This document shows, one piece after another, positions 1 through 9,513 of a DNA stretch of 64,000 bases; the first letter of the stretch is position 1; each line of letters opens with the position of its first letter. The stretch spans positions 248,001 to 312,000 of the forward strand of contig WHVA01000010.1 of assembly GCA_015179125.1 (NCBI GenBank). Reading direction: 5' to 3'. The position numbers and the translations under genes were made by a program. The notes under the pieces are model-generated. The model was not told the DNA's origin. It did no database searches and saw only the letters and a list, made by a program, of their open reading frames with translations. The stretch comes from Gautieria morchelliformis (Eukaryota > Basidiomycota > Agaricomycetes > Gomphales > Gomphaceae).

Positions 1-87
1 CGTCCAGCAATCTAAGCGAGGGTGCTGAATGCGCCCCTCCTGTGTTATTAATAGATGCAGCGACAATCGCGGGCCGAGGCATGCGGG

Positions 88-1347
88 CTACCGGGGCAGC
101 ACGTAGTGCGCCGGCGGGTCGTACGGCACGATGCCATCAGTGTCGAGGCCGCGCGGTAACCTAGGCAGGGAACAGGAACAGACGCGCGCGCGCTCATCAG
201 CGGAGGAGGAGGGGGGGACACCGAGGTGCGAGAAGAGGGTGCGAATAATACCTGAGGTTCATCTCGGTGAATGCGTAGTATATGGCTTCGCGCGCGAGGC
301 CGCATCCGAGGAGGTATTCGGAGGGCACGCCCCACCCGAGGAGGTCGAGGATGATCATCTTGGCTTCGCTGAATTCTTGCGCGGTCACTGGAATAAAAAG
401 AAAACCCATTTTAGCAGCGTGGAGCGGGGCGAGGGTGCAAGCAACGCACTGTGGAGCGAGGGCCGCACGTGCGCCGGGTCGACGGACGGGGCGGTGATGG
501 TATCGGTGTCGGTGTCGGTGTCGGTGTTGGTGTCGGTGTTGGTGTCGGCGTCGGGCGGCGGGTGTACGGGAGCGAGAGCGGAGGCGGGGGGAGGCTTGGG
601 CGGGGCTGATGGACCGTGCACCTCGGACGCCTGCAGCAGCACGTCCTCGACCGCGTCCCGCGTCTGCGACGGACGACTGTTCGTTTTCGTTAAATACAGC
701 TCGCAATCTTGGGCATCGGAATCGGAATCGGACATGCCAGGGCCAGGCTGGGGCTGGGGCTGGGGCTGGGGCTGCCACGCACCCGTGGACGCAGCATCGC
801 CGCCGCGCGACGCAGCGCCACCGCCGCCGATAACACCCGCACGCGCGCCCTCGCCCTCTTGCGGCGGCGCCTGTCCCCGCGCATGCGCACCACACAACAG
901 CCCCGGGACAGGCTCCTGCCCCCGCTCCCACTCCTCCTCCTCCAGCGCACGTGCATGCCCGCCCCCGCCCCCGCTCCCGCCACCCCGTTCCTCGCCCCGC
1001 CCCTCCCGCTCCATATACGCGCGCCCACGCCCATCCGCGCCATCCATCCCCGCACCGTTACCGGCAGCATATACCTGCTGCCCGTCCCGCCCCTCCGCCT
1101 GTCCCTCCTCGACCGCACCCGCACCGGGCGAGCTAGGCCTGCTCGACCCTATCGACGTATCGTCCCCATCCCCATCCCCGTCACGCTCCGCATACCCATA
1201 CCCATACCCAGACGCATACCCATACCCATACCCAGCCCCATACCCATGCCCGTGCCCGTGCCCGTGCACATCCTCAGCAGCACCAGCACCAGCACCAGCG
1301 GCGGCGCGCGCGTTGTACGATCCCGAGTGCCCTCGTGAACTTTGCAT
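88..1347 (-). CDS. Conserved hypothetical basidiomycete protein, 3 exons
   Basis: Exons read on the minus strand are 1347-450, 387-252 and 160-88. The two introns are GTGCGT...TTCCAG (62 bp) and GTATTA...GCCTAG (91 bp). Frames join exactly into 1107 nt, giving 368 residues and a TAG stop. The first ~300 residues are low complexity: HG, GYGYG, DGDGD, PQPQ and TDTD runs made by hexamer microsatellites, and poly-Gly. The last ~70 residues are normal sequence: a helix around FSEAKMIILDLLGWGVPSEY, then CGLAREAIYYAFTEMNLRLP, and an end in DPPAHYVLPR. I recall very similar tails at the C-terminus of many Agaricomycete hypothetical proteins, but I know no function. The start is the first ATG of the open frame, and an additional upstream exon cannot be excluded. 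Splicing is inferred from frame and consensus, not from transcripts. Confidence 0.75.
1191..1266. repeat. Hexanucleotide microsatellite inside the 88-1347 gene
   Basis: Imperfect (CCCATA)n grading into (CCCGTG)n. On the minus strand it encodes GY and HG dipeptide repeats of the first exon. Similar in-frame hexamer tracts lie at about 500-550 (GGTGTC, read as TD on the other strand) and 747-775 (GGCTGG, read as PQ). Confidence 0.8.
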
Positions 1348-1475
1348 TTGCCTTTTGGTGATGAGCGTGTGAACAAACCCCGGTTTCCCACGCCTCGGCA
1401 GGACTTACCTACCCAGCGCCTCGGACCTCCTGTGTATGTATGCGTGCTGCCAATGCCATCCGTCGCTGTCGGGAA

Positions 1476-1486
1476 AAATATATACA
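1476..1486 (-). promoter_or_regulatory. Possible TATA box upstream of the 88-1347 gene
   Basis: A TATATATTTTTCCC stretch on the minus strand lies about 130 bp before the proposed ATG. Nothing else promoter-like was seen in 1348-1595. Confidence 0.25.
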
Positions 1487-1595
1487 CTGATATACCAGTA
1501 CTCCCTCAAAAATCGGTCCAGGTGGTTCATGAATGTTCAAGTGACTTACCGAACAGGTGAAAATTTAAAAAAATTATTATTATTTTGTGACTACG

Positions 1596-2235
1596 GCCAT
1601 GGTTCTGAGCTTCTACTAGAGCCTGGTATTTTGTTGTATGGACAAGGCTACTAATGCAGCATGTGCTAACGTCTGCAGAGCATGGCTCAATCCCTCTCTC
1701 AATGAGCTGTGGAGATGTATCGATGGCCCCCTCGTCTTATTGAAACTATTGGCTCCAATGCACAAGACAGATGACTCGTGTGGTACCTCTCGTGTGCGTG
1801 GCTTCAGATGGACTGCATGCACCACTAGTCACACGCTGACAACACGTGCCCCAGTGGTTATTTTCGCGCTTTGTCCTGCCATCTGACTGGCTGCGGGTTG
1901 AATTCTATGCATGGAGAATTCGGAGACTAAACTACTTATTGTGACCCTGACGGGCCACCCATTATCGACGCGTCTGTCTTTGTGGAAGTCGCCAGGACGC
2001 GCCCGACGATTACGTTGCTCCCGCACCTTCAGCATCTTGCTTGGCACACGAAGAATCTCAATCAAGCGACCCTGTTCATGCACCCAAATCTTACGGGATT
2101 GGTTGCCCGCATAGATGAACCCTTTGCGGCCGCTGAGGGGTTCATGGAAGCGCGGACTCGTTTCCTCATAGAGGCCGCTGCCCTTTTGCCCTGTCTCACA
2201 TTGTTGTGATATCCGCGCATCGTTTTCGGATGTCC
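1596..2235 (+). pseudogene. F-box protein, N-terminal and middle part (broken gene)
   Basis: From about 1623 the plus strand reads LVFCCMDKATNAACANVCRAW followed by NPSLNELWRCIDGPLVLLKL. This is the F-box-like start that I recognise from expanded F-box families of Agaricomycetes. After a broken stretch, 1982-2209 reads LLPHLQHLAWHTKNLNQ, FMHPNLTGLV and FLIEAAALLPCLTLL, the leucine-rich middle of the same kind of protein. Stops and frame changes separate the blocks (TAG just upstream, TGA at 2207-2209), so no intact ORF exists. The expected C-terminal LRR part does not follow on this strand. A matching C-terminal part lies immediately downstream on the opposite strand (2254-2890). Confidence 0.6.
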
Positions 2236-2253
2236 ATGTGCACAATGCATTGG

Positions 2254-2890
2254 TTAACCTGTTATGCGGTGCGGGTCCAACGCAACACCGGCTACGACCT
2301 GGAGAGGCGTGCTAGATGGGAAAGGACAGATGCATGCGACAAGGAAGATAGCCACTGTATTCTCGTCTTCGATTGGAGAGGTTCCAAAGTCAAGAATACG
2401 GAATTGGGCGAACGATGTCGGCACTGACAGAGATGGTGGCGGTTTGGTGGCATCGACATAAAGGCCAAGCTCCTCTAACTTCGGGCAATGCTCTGTGAAA
2501 GACAGGAGCGTAGCGAGCGTCAAACTTGGTGTCTCCAACCACAGTGGCTCATCATTGAGGTATAAGGCAGCCACCCACTGGCAAAGAGCTTGAAAGTTAA
2601 ACGTGAGTTGAGTAATAGCGGGACAATAGAAGACCGGTTCAAATGTCGCCCAGCTGATATAGTGTCATTCGGAGACCACCTCAAGCGTATTCGTATGTAA
2701 ATCCAAGTATATCAAATGTGAAAATTAGCCGCAACTCCCATTGTAAGACCTCCAGGCATGGCGATGGGGCGAGGGCAGAGACCGCACCTTGCGTTAAATT
2801 TTAAAGCGGCAGACAAGAGCCAATACCGCGGCAGAACCAGAACCACCTTCTTCAACTGTCGTAGTTCTCCGGGATGCGATCAACTCGGAA
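2254..2890 (-). pseudogene. F-box/LRR-like protein, C-terminal part (inverted, broken)
   Basis: On the minus strand, 2880-2740 shows traces of LKKVVL, PRYWLLS and PCLEVLQWE in shifting frames. After an in-frame TGA (VVSE*HYISWATFEPVF) an open run to 2254 reads ITQLTFNFQ, PSLTLATLLSFTEHCPKLEELGLYVDAT and GTSPIEDENTVAIFLVACI. This leucine-rich pattern is typical of the C-terminal half of Agaricomycete F-box proteins. It complements the N-terminal block on the plus strand at 1596-2235 without obvious overlap, as if one gene had been split by an inversion. At least two frameshifts and one stop make it a pseudogene. Confidence 0.5.
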
Positions 2891-3156
2891 AAGGCTCATG
2901 AAATAAAGCACCGGAGCGAGCGATGGAGTAAGGTCAAAACGTATCTCCCTATGTTATTAACTCTACGAGCCGAGGAGAGATCTCGAGGAAGCAAACTCGA
3001 GAAAGACTTTCGCAGTTGTCGCCTTCGGAATCGCCAGTGGTTCGTACCCAGCCAGCCCATCTTTGCGGTTGAATATGGTTGAATATTAATTAGACGAAGA
3101 GGACTCCGGTGGAGTTCCCGGTTTTACCTCGCGTTTGATGGCCTACTCCGACCGTT

Positions 3157-4084
3157 TCACTCGTCGGCTGAACCCTCAAATTCGTCATACAGAAGGTCGA
3201 CGCTATCCGGTGAGTGCGAGGAGGAAACTGTAAGCAAGTCATGTTCTTTCGGAGGCACTATCCCAACTTTACCCAGTATCGAGGCGAGCTTAGGCGCGCT
3301 CTCGCGTCCGCATCGGGAGGCGTGCGTAAAGGTGGCTGCTCGCTGAGTTTGCGTGTGGGGGTGGGTAGGGTTGTGACTGGAGTGGACACTCCTCGTCCTC
3401 GTACGCGGAGGGGATGAGAGAGCCGAGGAGGTGTCGATCAGGGGGCGGGGAGAACTATATGAATAAGACGTGAGTGCAGCTCCACGCGACTGACCACGCC
3501 TCCACGGATCTGGATCGGTGGTGCGGCACCATTCCTGCACATCTTCCCAGGCTTTTCCTCTCTGCGGGACCAGCCGACGTCTCCAGCACAGCACGCTCGG
3601 CACGATCTCGAATGGCTGCACTTGCCAGGGTATTGTATGTACCCATCGACGCGACGCCGGGCCTGAGTTCGGGGCCGCACTTCCTGCTCCATGGGGTGGA
3701 CGCCGAGTGTGGAGTGTGGGGGGCTGGATGATGGATGGATTTCTCAGACTCTATGCATCGAGGATTTATCCACGTTTCTCGAATGCGGGGTAACGGGCAT
3801 GCCTTTACGACCAATTCCGATATCGTCGTGAGGTAATCAATTGCTGATAGCGGTGCATTTTTCGTTAGTTTAGGAGCGGGGTGGTCCCTTCGTTGGTTGT
3901 GAGGCCCATGTTGTGCGGTGCATGCCATACGCCGTGGCAAGGCCCGGGGGGCGAGGGGAACGTCCAGCTCTGCAACAGACGGCTCAAAAATACCGTGACG
4001 GCAGCGGTTCACGATCAGTCTCTCCGCGGGGGTGTCAGCTGATGTCATTTCCTGTGGCTTCGCTGGGCATGAGCCTATATCCAC
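3157..4084 (-). other. Two overlapping minus-strand ORFs, unrecognised
   Basis: ORFs 4084-3455 (209 codons) and 3621-3157 (154 codons) overlap in different frames. Patches such as LSAIDYLTTISELVVKACPL and KVGIVPPKEHDLLTV look protein-like, but most of the sequence is Pro/Ser/Thr/Arg-rich and no family is recognised. An intron between 3620 and 3460 could join them, but I could not find a convincing splice pair. They may equally be chance ORFs in GC-rich DNA. Confidence 0.2.
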
Positions 4085-4267
4085 TATTCTCTCCTTGCGT
4101 GTCTCTTCGCTCCTCCGTGCGACTTCCTGTTAGCTAAAACTCCGATGCAGCGCCGAGGGGAGAAGACCGGGTCACTCTCTTCGGGGCGGCCTTAGACGAT
4201 CGGCCATAATATGTCCCTTTCATGTCGCGTTACCTCCAGAGGAGGGGCGGGGGGGGGGGGTTTATCC

Positions 4268-4480
4268 ATGGTGTCTCGCCGACAAGGTGCTGGACGACTA
4301 GATGTCGCCGCTCCGCAAAGAAGATCACCAGGACAATGGTTTCTTGCAGTGGTGTCCCTTTCCTTGTTACTAGTTCTGCACGCTAAAGCCTCCACTGAGC
4401 TGACAGCGTCATGGTGTCTCACCGACAAGGTGCTAAATGACTAGGCCTGGATGTCGCCGCGCCGCAAAGAAGATCACCAG
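4268..4480. repeat. Imperfect direct repeat, two ~65-70 bp copies
   Basis: Copy 1 (4268-4331) and copy 2 (4411-4480) both begin ATGGTGTCTC and contain CGACAAGGTGCT, GATGTCGCCGC and GCAAAGAAGATCACCAG. The period is about 143 bp. A G12 run lies just upstream at 4249-4260. Nothing coding was recognised around them (4085-4880). Confidence 0.8.
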
Positions 4481-4879
4481 AAATGGCTTAACGCAGTTAT
4501 CCTCGCCGCCGCGTGGCCGGATGCCCTCACAGCCCGGTAGCCTGAGGCTTCACGTAGACGAGGCTCTTCTCTGCCACGCGAGCGGTCAGCTATCGCACAC
4601 TGGGCATGTCATGAACCTAACACAGAAACCTACAAGTGATAAAGTCTGCTCTGACACCAGTTCCTAGTAACCGGTTGTTCATAACCAATGGAGTTCTCTA
4701 TCCGAGTCTGGTGTTCAATCGGAGACCGAGTCATCCGAGGCGCCGACTTTTCATCCAAACCGGCACCAATCCTATAGTCACGGCGCTCTCCCCGGAGCGC
4801 GGCGTCTCAACCTCGTCGGTTAGTCCAAATCGATGTGTAATCGGAAGCCTGGCCGGCGGCCTTCTCTCGTCAAACCCTT

Positions 4880-5283
4880 GCCATCATCAAAATGTGGAAG
4901 TACCAATTGACCAGGAGATGGTGACTGACAGCAATGCGCCCTATCCGTACTCCGTATGCATGACGATGTTGAGATCGGCTTGTGGTGCGTTCTGTCTGTC
5001 TGTTATGTATGCATTCGTTTGATGTTCGGAAGGTGCGGCGGGTAAGGGGGTTGAGCATACTTAGAACGTACGTACACGGCTACCTCGATGCATATGGGCG
5101 TGGACCGCGTTAGAACGGTGGAGATGCACCTTCAGGATGTCGAGGTCGATGCGGTTTCCTTACTGAGGCCTGCAAATCCGGAGCGAACATAACGCGCATA
5201 CAAAATGCTTATCTTATTGTAGGGCGCATTGCTGTCAGTCACCATCTCCTGGTCAATTGGTACTTCCACATTTTGATGATGGC
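4880..5283. repeat. 64-bp perfect inverted repeat with 276-bp spacer
   Basis: The left arm 4880-4943 (starting GCCATCATCAAAATGTGG) is the exact reverse complement of the right arm 5220-5283. No target duplication or transposase is visible. The spacer contains the first copy of the 146-bp direct repeat. Confidence 0.9.
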
Positions 5284-5498
5284 TTACTAATGCATGGATG
5301 CCGGTCCTGAAACTGCTCCCGCCCAGCCAGCGACAGCGTGCTTAGCACTGGGACGGCTACTTCGGTGCATATGGGCGTGGACCGCGTTATAACGGTGGAG
5401 ATGCACCTTCAGGATGTCGAGGTCGATGCGGTTTCCTTACTGAGGCCTGCAAATCCGGAGCGAACATAACGCGCATACAAAATGCTTACCTCATTGTA
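5076..5498. repeat. 146-bp direct repeat, two near-identical copies
   Basis: Copies 5076-5221 and 5353-5498 share, among others, GCATATGGGCGTGGACCGCG and GATGTCGAGGTCGATGCGG with only a few substitutions. The first copy abuts the right arm of the 64-bp inverted repeat. The second lies just before the DMATS duplicon. Confidence 0.9.
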
Positions 5499-5655
5499 AC
5501 CGACAAGGTAGGTGATTGTACATGTACCACAGCTGGTTGCAGTTTGCTGATGCATGTTCTCCTTGCATAGCTCGCTAGGGGGTTATCAAAGTCCAAGAGA
5601 CCCTGCACAAGGCCCAGGCGTTTTCAAGTGGCAATCACATCGTCATCCTAAGGAT

Positions 5656-8600
5656 GGCTACAATTTACATAAATGAATCAGGCGTCGACCCATATCTCCA
5701 CGACTCGAAGCTATCATACCTCTTCCCATCGCCTGACGGCTGAAGAGCGCCCCTCGACGAAGTTAGTTCCCTCGCTTTTAAAATTTATGCTAACTTATGA
5801 ATCACCGTTGGTTGGTAGCCTGATGGACTTTACAGCCTTCCGTTCCCCAGATGCCGATTTCTGGTCCCAGAAGCTACACGACCACTTCTACAAAATGCTT
5901 GTTGCGGGGGATTATACTCCTACCGAACGACAGCTGTATGCTGATTGGTTCTCCCTTTGGACCACCTTCCTTGGTCCCCGGCCTATGGCAGTAGATGGTC
6001 GAGACAGTCCCGTCGTGGAGTCGTACATGTGCAACGACCACGGCCCTATCGAGTTTAGTATGGCCTGGAAACCCCACCACAAGAAGCCCCTGGTCAGATT
6101 CGGTATTGAACCAATTCCCCCTACCTCTACCACTGGTACAGACGTTGCAGAAGTAGTCGCATATGGCCTCGACATCATAGATTCTCTTCATCGTCTCTCT
6201 CGATTCAGAGGACCCAAATATCCCATTATTATGGACACTGGTCTATTCATCCATATCCTGGAGGCTTTTGGCTTCGCCCGACTGGACGGTCAATGGAAGG
6301 CATCAACCAGCGCCATCAAAATTTTTCTGGCGTGCGATCTGTTGCCAGATTGCATCGAGATCAAGGCTTATGCCGTCTTTCGTTCTTCACTGAATCTCAC
6401 TGAAAAGTTAACTCTTCTCTCGAAGGCCATGTCTGGTTCAGGTCATGAAAAGGCATGGTCCACGGTGGTAAATTATCTCCAGTCGAAGCCATTGGACTGG
6501 CACACACGTTTCTCTCCAAATCCCACCTTCGTGGGAGTCGACTGCAAAGATCCTGACGACGCTAGAGTCAAAGTCTATGTCCGATATCAGTTTACGGGCA
6601 TAGATTGCTTGGTTGATCAGCTCTCCCTCGGTCGAGCCATCCCATTGTCCGCGGCATATGTCGCATCGCTACGCCAACTCTTGCTTCAACTATCGGGAGC
6701 CGGCTCAAATCCCCTTCAGGGTTCTTCTGACGGAATTATATTGTACTATGACTTGAGAGCACACTCACCTTTGCCTAAGGTCAAAATGTACTTGCCAGTG
6801 CGCTTTATGGCGGCCAACGATTTGCACGTTGCCAAGGTTATTTCAGCACATCTCGAAAGACACGCGTCCTTTCTGCAGCAAGATTCTCAGATTCTAGAGG
6901 ACTTGCCGAAAATCTGGTAAGTGTCCTCTGAAGCGCCTGGAGCGTATAGTCCCTAGGCTAACTATGCGGCGGAGGGATGATCGAGATCTGTCTCGGTTTT
7001 CAGGGACATTCTCCTAGTGCGTAAATGTTCTTTAATAATATCTCCTGGCTGACCTTGGCCTCTATTAGCCTTGGCTTGACATCTGATGGGCATGCGAGCC
7101 TTTATCAGGACCCATGTATATTTTCCAAGCACGCTTGTGTCAGAGATGACAACATAGCTGTGAGTGCGTCGAAAAACCTTCAGCTATCTTTATTAATTCG
7201 CTAAATCTAGTGAACTGGAACTTTTCGAGTGCGCGCGGAAGCTCAACGAGTCGCGCAGAGCGGGTTATAGACCTCTGCAAGTAGTGAAATCTCGACCACC
7301 TTGGTACAGTTGTAGGGACACTTTGCGGCTCTTACGAACGTCTGCTATCCAGTATTTATACTACACCCCACTCGATGATTAATTTCCTCTGTGACGACTG
7401 AAGAGATCAATTCATTCATGTACCTAATAGCCAACACAGATGTGTGATGAAGTGATTCCTTCCACACATACGTGCCGAAAGACACCCTTGGTATCCAAGC
7501 CTTCGTGTTTCCCAGTGCTGCGCAGTCGTTTCCAGTTTTAGATGTAACGAAAGATAAGGCAGGGATTCGGTCCCATCTCGCGGTACCCCAATCGGTCGTA
7601 TTTCCGACACTGTGGTCCCATACTGCCTCCAATTTGATGCTTGGCTTTCCAGACACACTCTAGATGCATGTACGACGATGGCGTTGTTGCATACGGCGGC
7701 AGTGGCGCCGAGTGCATCACCGCCTCTCCGGAGTGTAAGGCTGTTGCGCGTGGTCGCCAGCGTCATTGTCCATGGCGATGTAGCCTAGGTCATTGCGAGC
7801 CACTCATAACCTGGCACAACGATCTCCGCTAAACAGGTCGGTATGCGCGTACCTTTGCCCCAGTCCGCATTCAGAAAACAAGACACGTCCGAGTGGCTCG
7901 ACACGGTCGTCCCAGCCTGATGTTACATTCGTTTATGACAGTCTCAAGGGGACGAGCGGACAGTAGAGTAAGAACGGTGTGTGAGTGAGTTAGGGATCTG
8001 GCTGGAGGGCGCATGTGAGGGGGAGGTATGAGAGGGGAGATAGGAGTGCATATACGCGGCTGGGGGAGGTTCTTGTTATAGCGCGTGAGACCCCCGGAAG
8101 AGGACGGAAGAAGGAATACTAGCAAACGTAGACGGAGAAGGCGGACAATGTTGTTCGTAAACTGGAGCATGGTCGCAGCACGGCAGAGGCAAGCAGGGAC
8201 CTCACTAGAGATGTATAGTGACACATTGTGCAGCGCACACCACCGAGGTCTCACAGTAACATGCCCTACCCAATCGTATACTGCACAGGCCGTGGGCTGC
8301 GCGCTGTAGTGTCCGAGGTGTGCTTATGTGTGTTCGGCGGCGGGAGCGTGTGGAAGGTCGCTCCTCGTTAGTTTCGGCGAAGGAGTTCGAGTCTGCAGGG
8401 CGGCGTCCGTTGTGGGCCGGGTTCGGGTCGTTGAACGTTGGATATATAACGTCCATCGTCGAGTCTTCTCTTTCCCTTGGCCAGCTCACGAGCTAAGTGC
8501 CATCTCCGCCCACGAACCGAAATTCACCATCTGCATTCACGGATGCCAATCCCCCTACCTGCGTCCTTCCTGTCTGCCTTCCTCGCCGCGCCTCATGATG

Positions 8601-9432
8601 ATCTCAAGGGCTCAGTGTATCTGGCCACCCGTTCCTACCTGCCCTGATCATACACCCTACCCGTCTCCCTATGGCTACCACCTCCTTCCATTTTCCCTTC
8701 CCCACACGCTTTCCTCACACAGCATATTCCGTATTGGCGATACTCCTCTCCCTCCTGTATTTCTTCTCTTCTTTCGCGGTGCGTCTTCTCAGGCCGTGCG
8801 CTTTCTTCTCGCGCCTCGGCATGCTGATTTACTCGCTTAATTTAGGGTTATAGCGCGGGCAAAGTTATTGAATTAGCGTCATTGAGATGAGGGAATCGGA
8901 CTCGTAACCAATTGACGGATGCGACTATTAAATCGTGATCGATGTCTGGAGCTTTACTAAACTGTTGCGAGTATAAAAAAGTCTGTATTAGATATCAAGG
9001 GGTTTCGTGAGTGTGTTCGCGGCGCGGAAAAATATGGTGAGGAAGGAGAGGGGCAGAACGATCAACTGCATGCGTGCCCCTAAATGCTATATATATGGGA
9101 ACATCTGAATCGAGTGCGTAGCAGTGCAAAGTCACTGAGTACCTGTTAGAGATAAGCAAGTCAGCATTTTGCACTCATGTGGGCGATGCGTACATTGCGT
9201 AGACAGGTCTAGTGAAGAGTTTCCCAGCTTCACGAAGGAGAGTGTAATGTGAAGCGTGACTGCGTGACTAGCCGCGTCTCTCGGTGTTATTCGAACCACT
9301 TTGGGACGTCTAGCATATATGGGTGCAGTTTCCTACTGTGTCGACCAAAAGGTTACCTTGAACTGTGTTTATCTAGCTCTAGTCTTGGGTCTAATTCTGG
9401 TCGCTGCCACGTCATGATCCTAGTCATGGCCA
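5656..9432. repeat. Segmental duplicon, copy 1 (DMATS unit)
   Basis: This 3.78-kb unit is repeated in direct orientation at 9514-13242, with an 81-bp spacer. The prenyltransferase ORF and the ~580 bp after it are almost identical. The downstream non-coding part (7.5-9.4 kb) carries more indels and substitutions. Apart from the prenyltransferase I recognise no gene inside it. ORFs in 7345-8840 are short and not conserved between the copies. Confidence 0.9.
5673..6920 (+). CDS. DMATS-type aromatic prenyltransferase, copy 1
   Basis: The 415-codon ORF has the order of motifs of the fungal dimethylallyltryptophan-synthase family (ABBA-fold prenyltransferases that attach a C5 unit to an indole or other aromatic). 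GPIEFSMAWKP carries the catalytic Glu near residue 130. KPLVRFGIEPI, EIKAYAVFR, ARVKVYVRYQF and KVKMYLPVRFMAAND carry the Arg/Lys/Tyr residues that hold the diphosphate in the family. The usual last strand, with a (S)WISFSY-like block, is missing. The stop lies within a perfect GTAAGT donor (6917), and a GCTAAC...TTTTCAG intron to 7003 would add only about 15 residues (TGA at 7050). A second possible intron, 5762-5818 (GTTAGT...GCTAAC...TAG, 57 bp), is a multiple of three, so the N-terminus is ambiguous. Probably C-terminally truncated; activity uncertain. Confidence 0.75.
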   Translation: MNQASTHISTTRSYHTSSHRLTAEERPSTKLVPSLLKFMLTYESPLVGSLMDFTAFRSPDADFWSQKLHDHFYKMLVAGDYTPTERQLYADWFSLWTTFLGPRPMAVDGRDSPVVESYMCNDHGPIEFSMAWKPHHKKPLVRFGIEPIPPTSTTGTDVAEVVAYGLDIIDSLHRLSRFRGPKYPIIMDTGLFIHILEAFGFARLDGQWKASTSAIKIFLACDLLPDCIEIKAYAVFRSSLNLTEKLTLLSKAMSGSGHEKAWSTVVNYLQSKPLDWHTRFSPNPTFVGVDCKDPDDARVKVYVRYQFTGIDCLVDQLSLGRAIPLSAAYVASLRQLLLQLSGAGSNPLQGSSDGIILYYDLRAHSPLPKVKMYLPVRFMAANDLHVAKVISAHLERHASFLQQDSQILEDLPKIW

Positions 9433-9513
9433 AGAAACGCAGAGACCCTAAATATCGCCCATGCATCCTGCCAATTGGCAAGGACATGCCGTGTATCTCC
9501 TCTAAGGACCCGC

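Noticed and set aside
1191-1266. GGGTAT-type hexamers as interstitial telomere repeats
   Set aside because: Most fungi use TTAGGG. The tract is imperfect and in frame in an exon.
131-1372. 413-codon plus-strand ORF and other overlapping ORFs at the left end
   Set aside because: They are composed of GC-rich hexamer repeats. The minus-strand three-exon model has exact splice joins and a conserved C-terminus.
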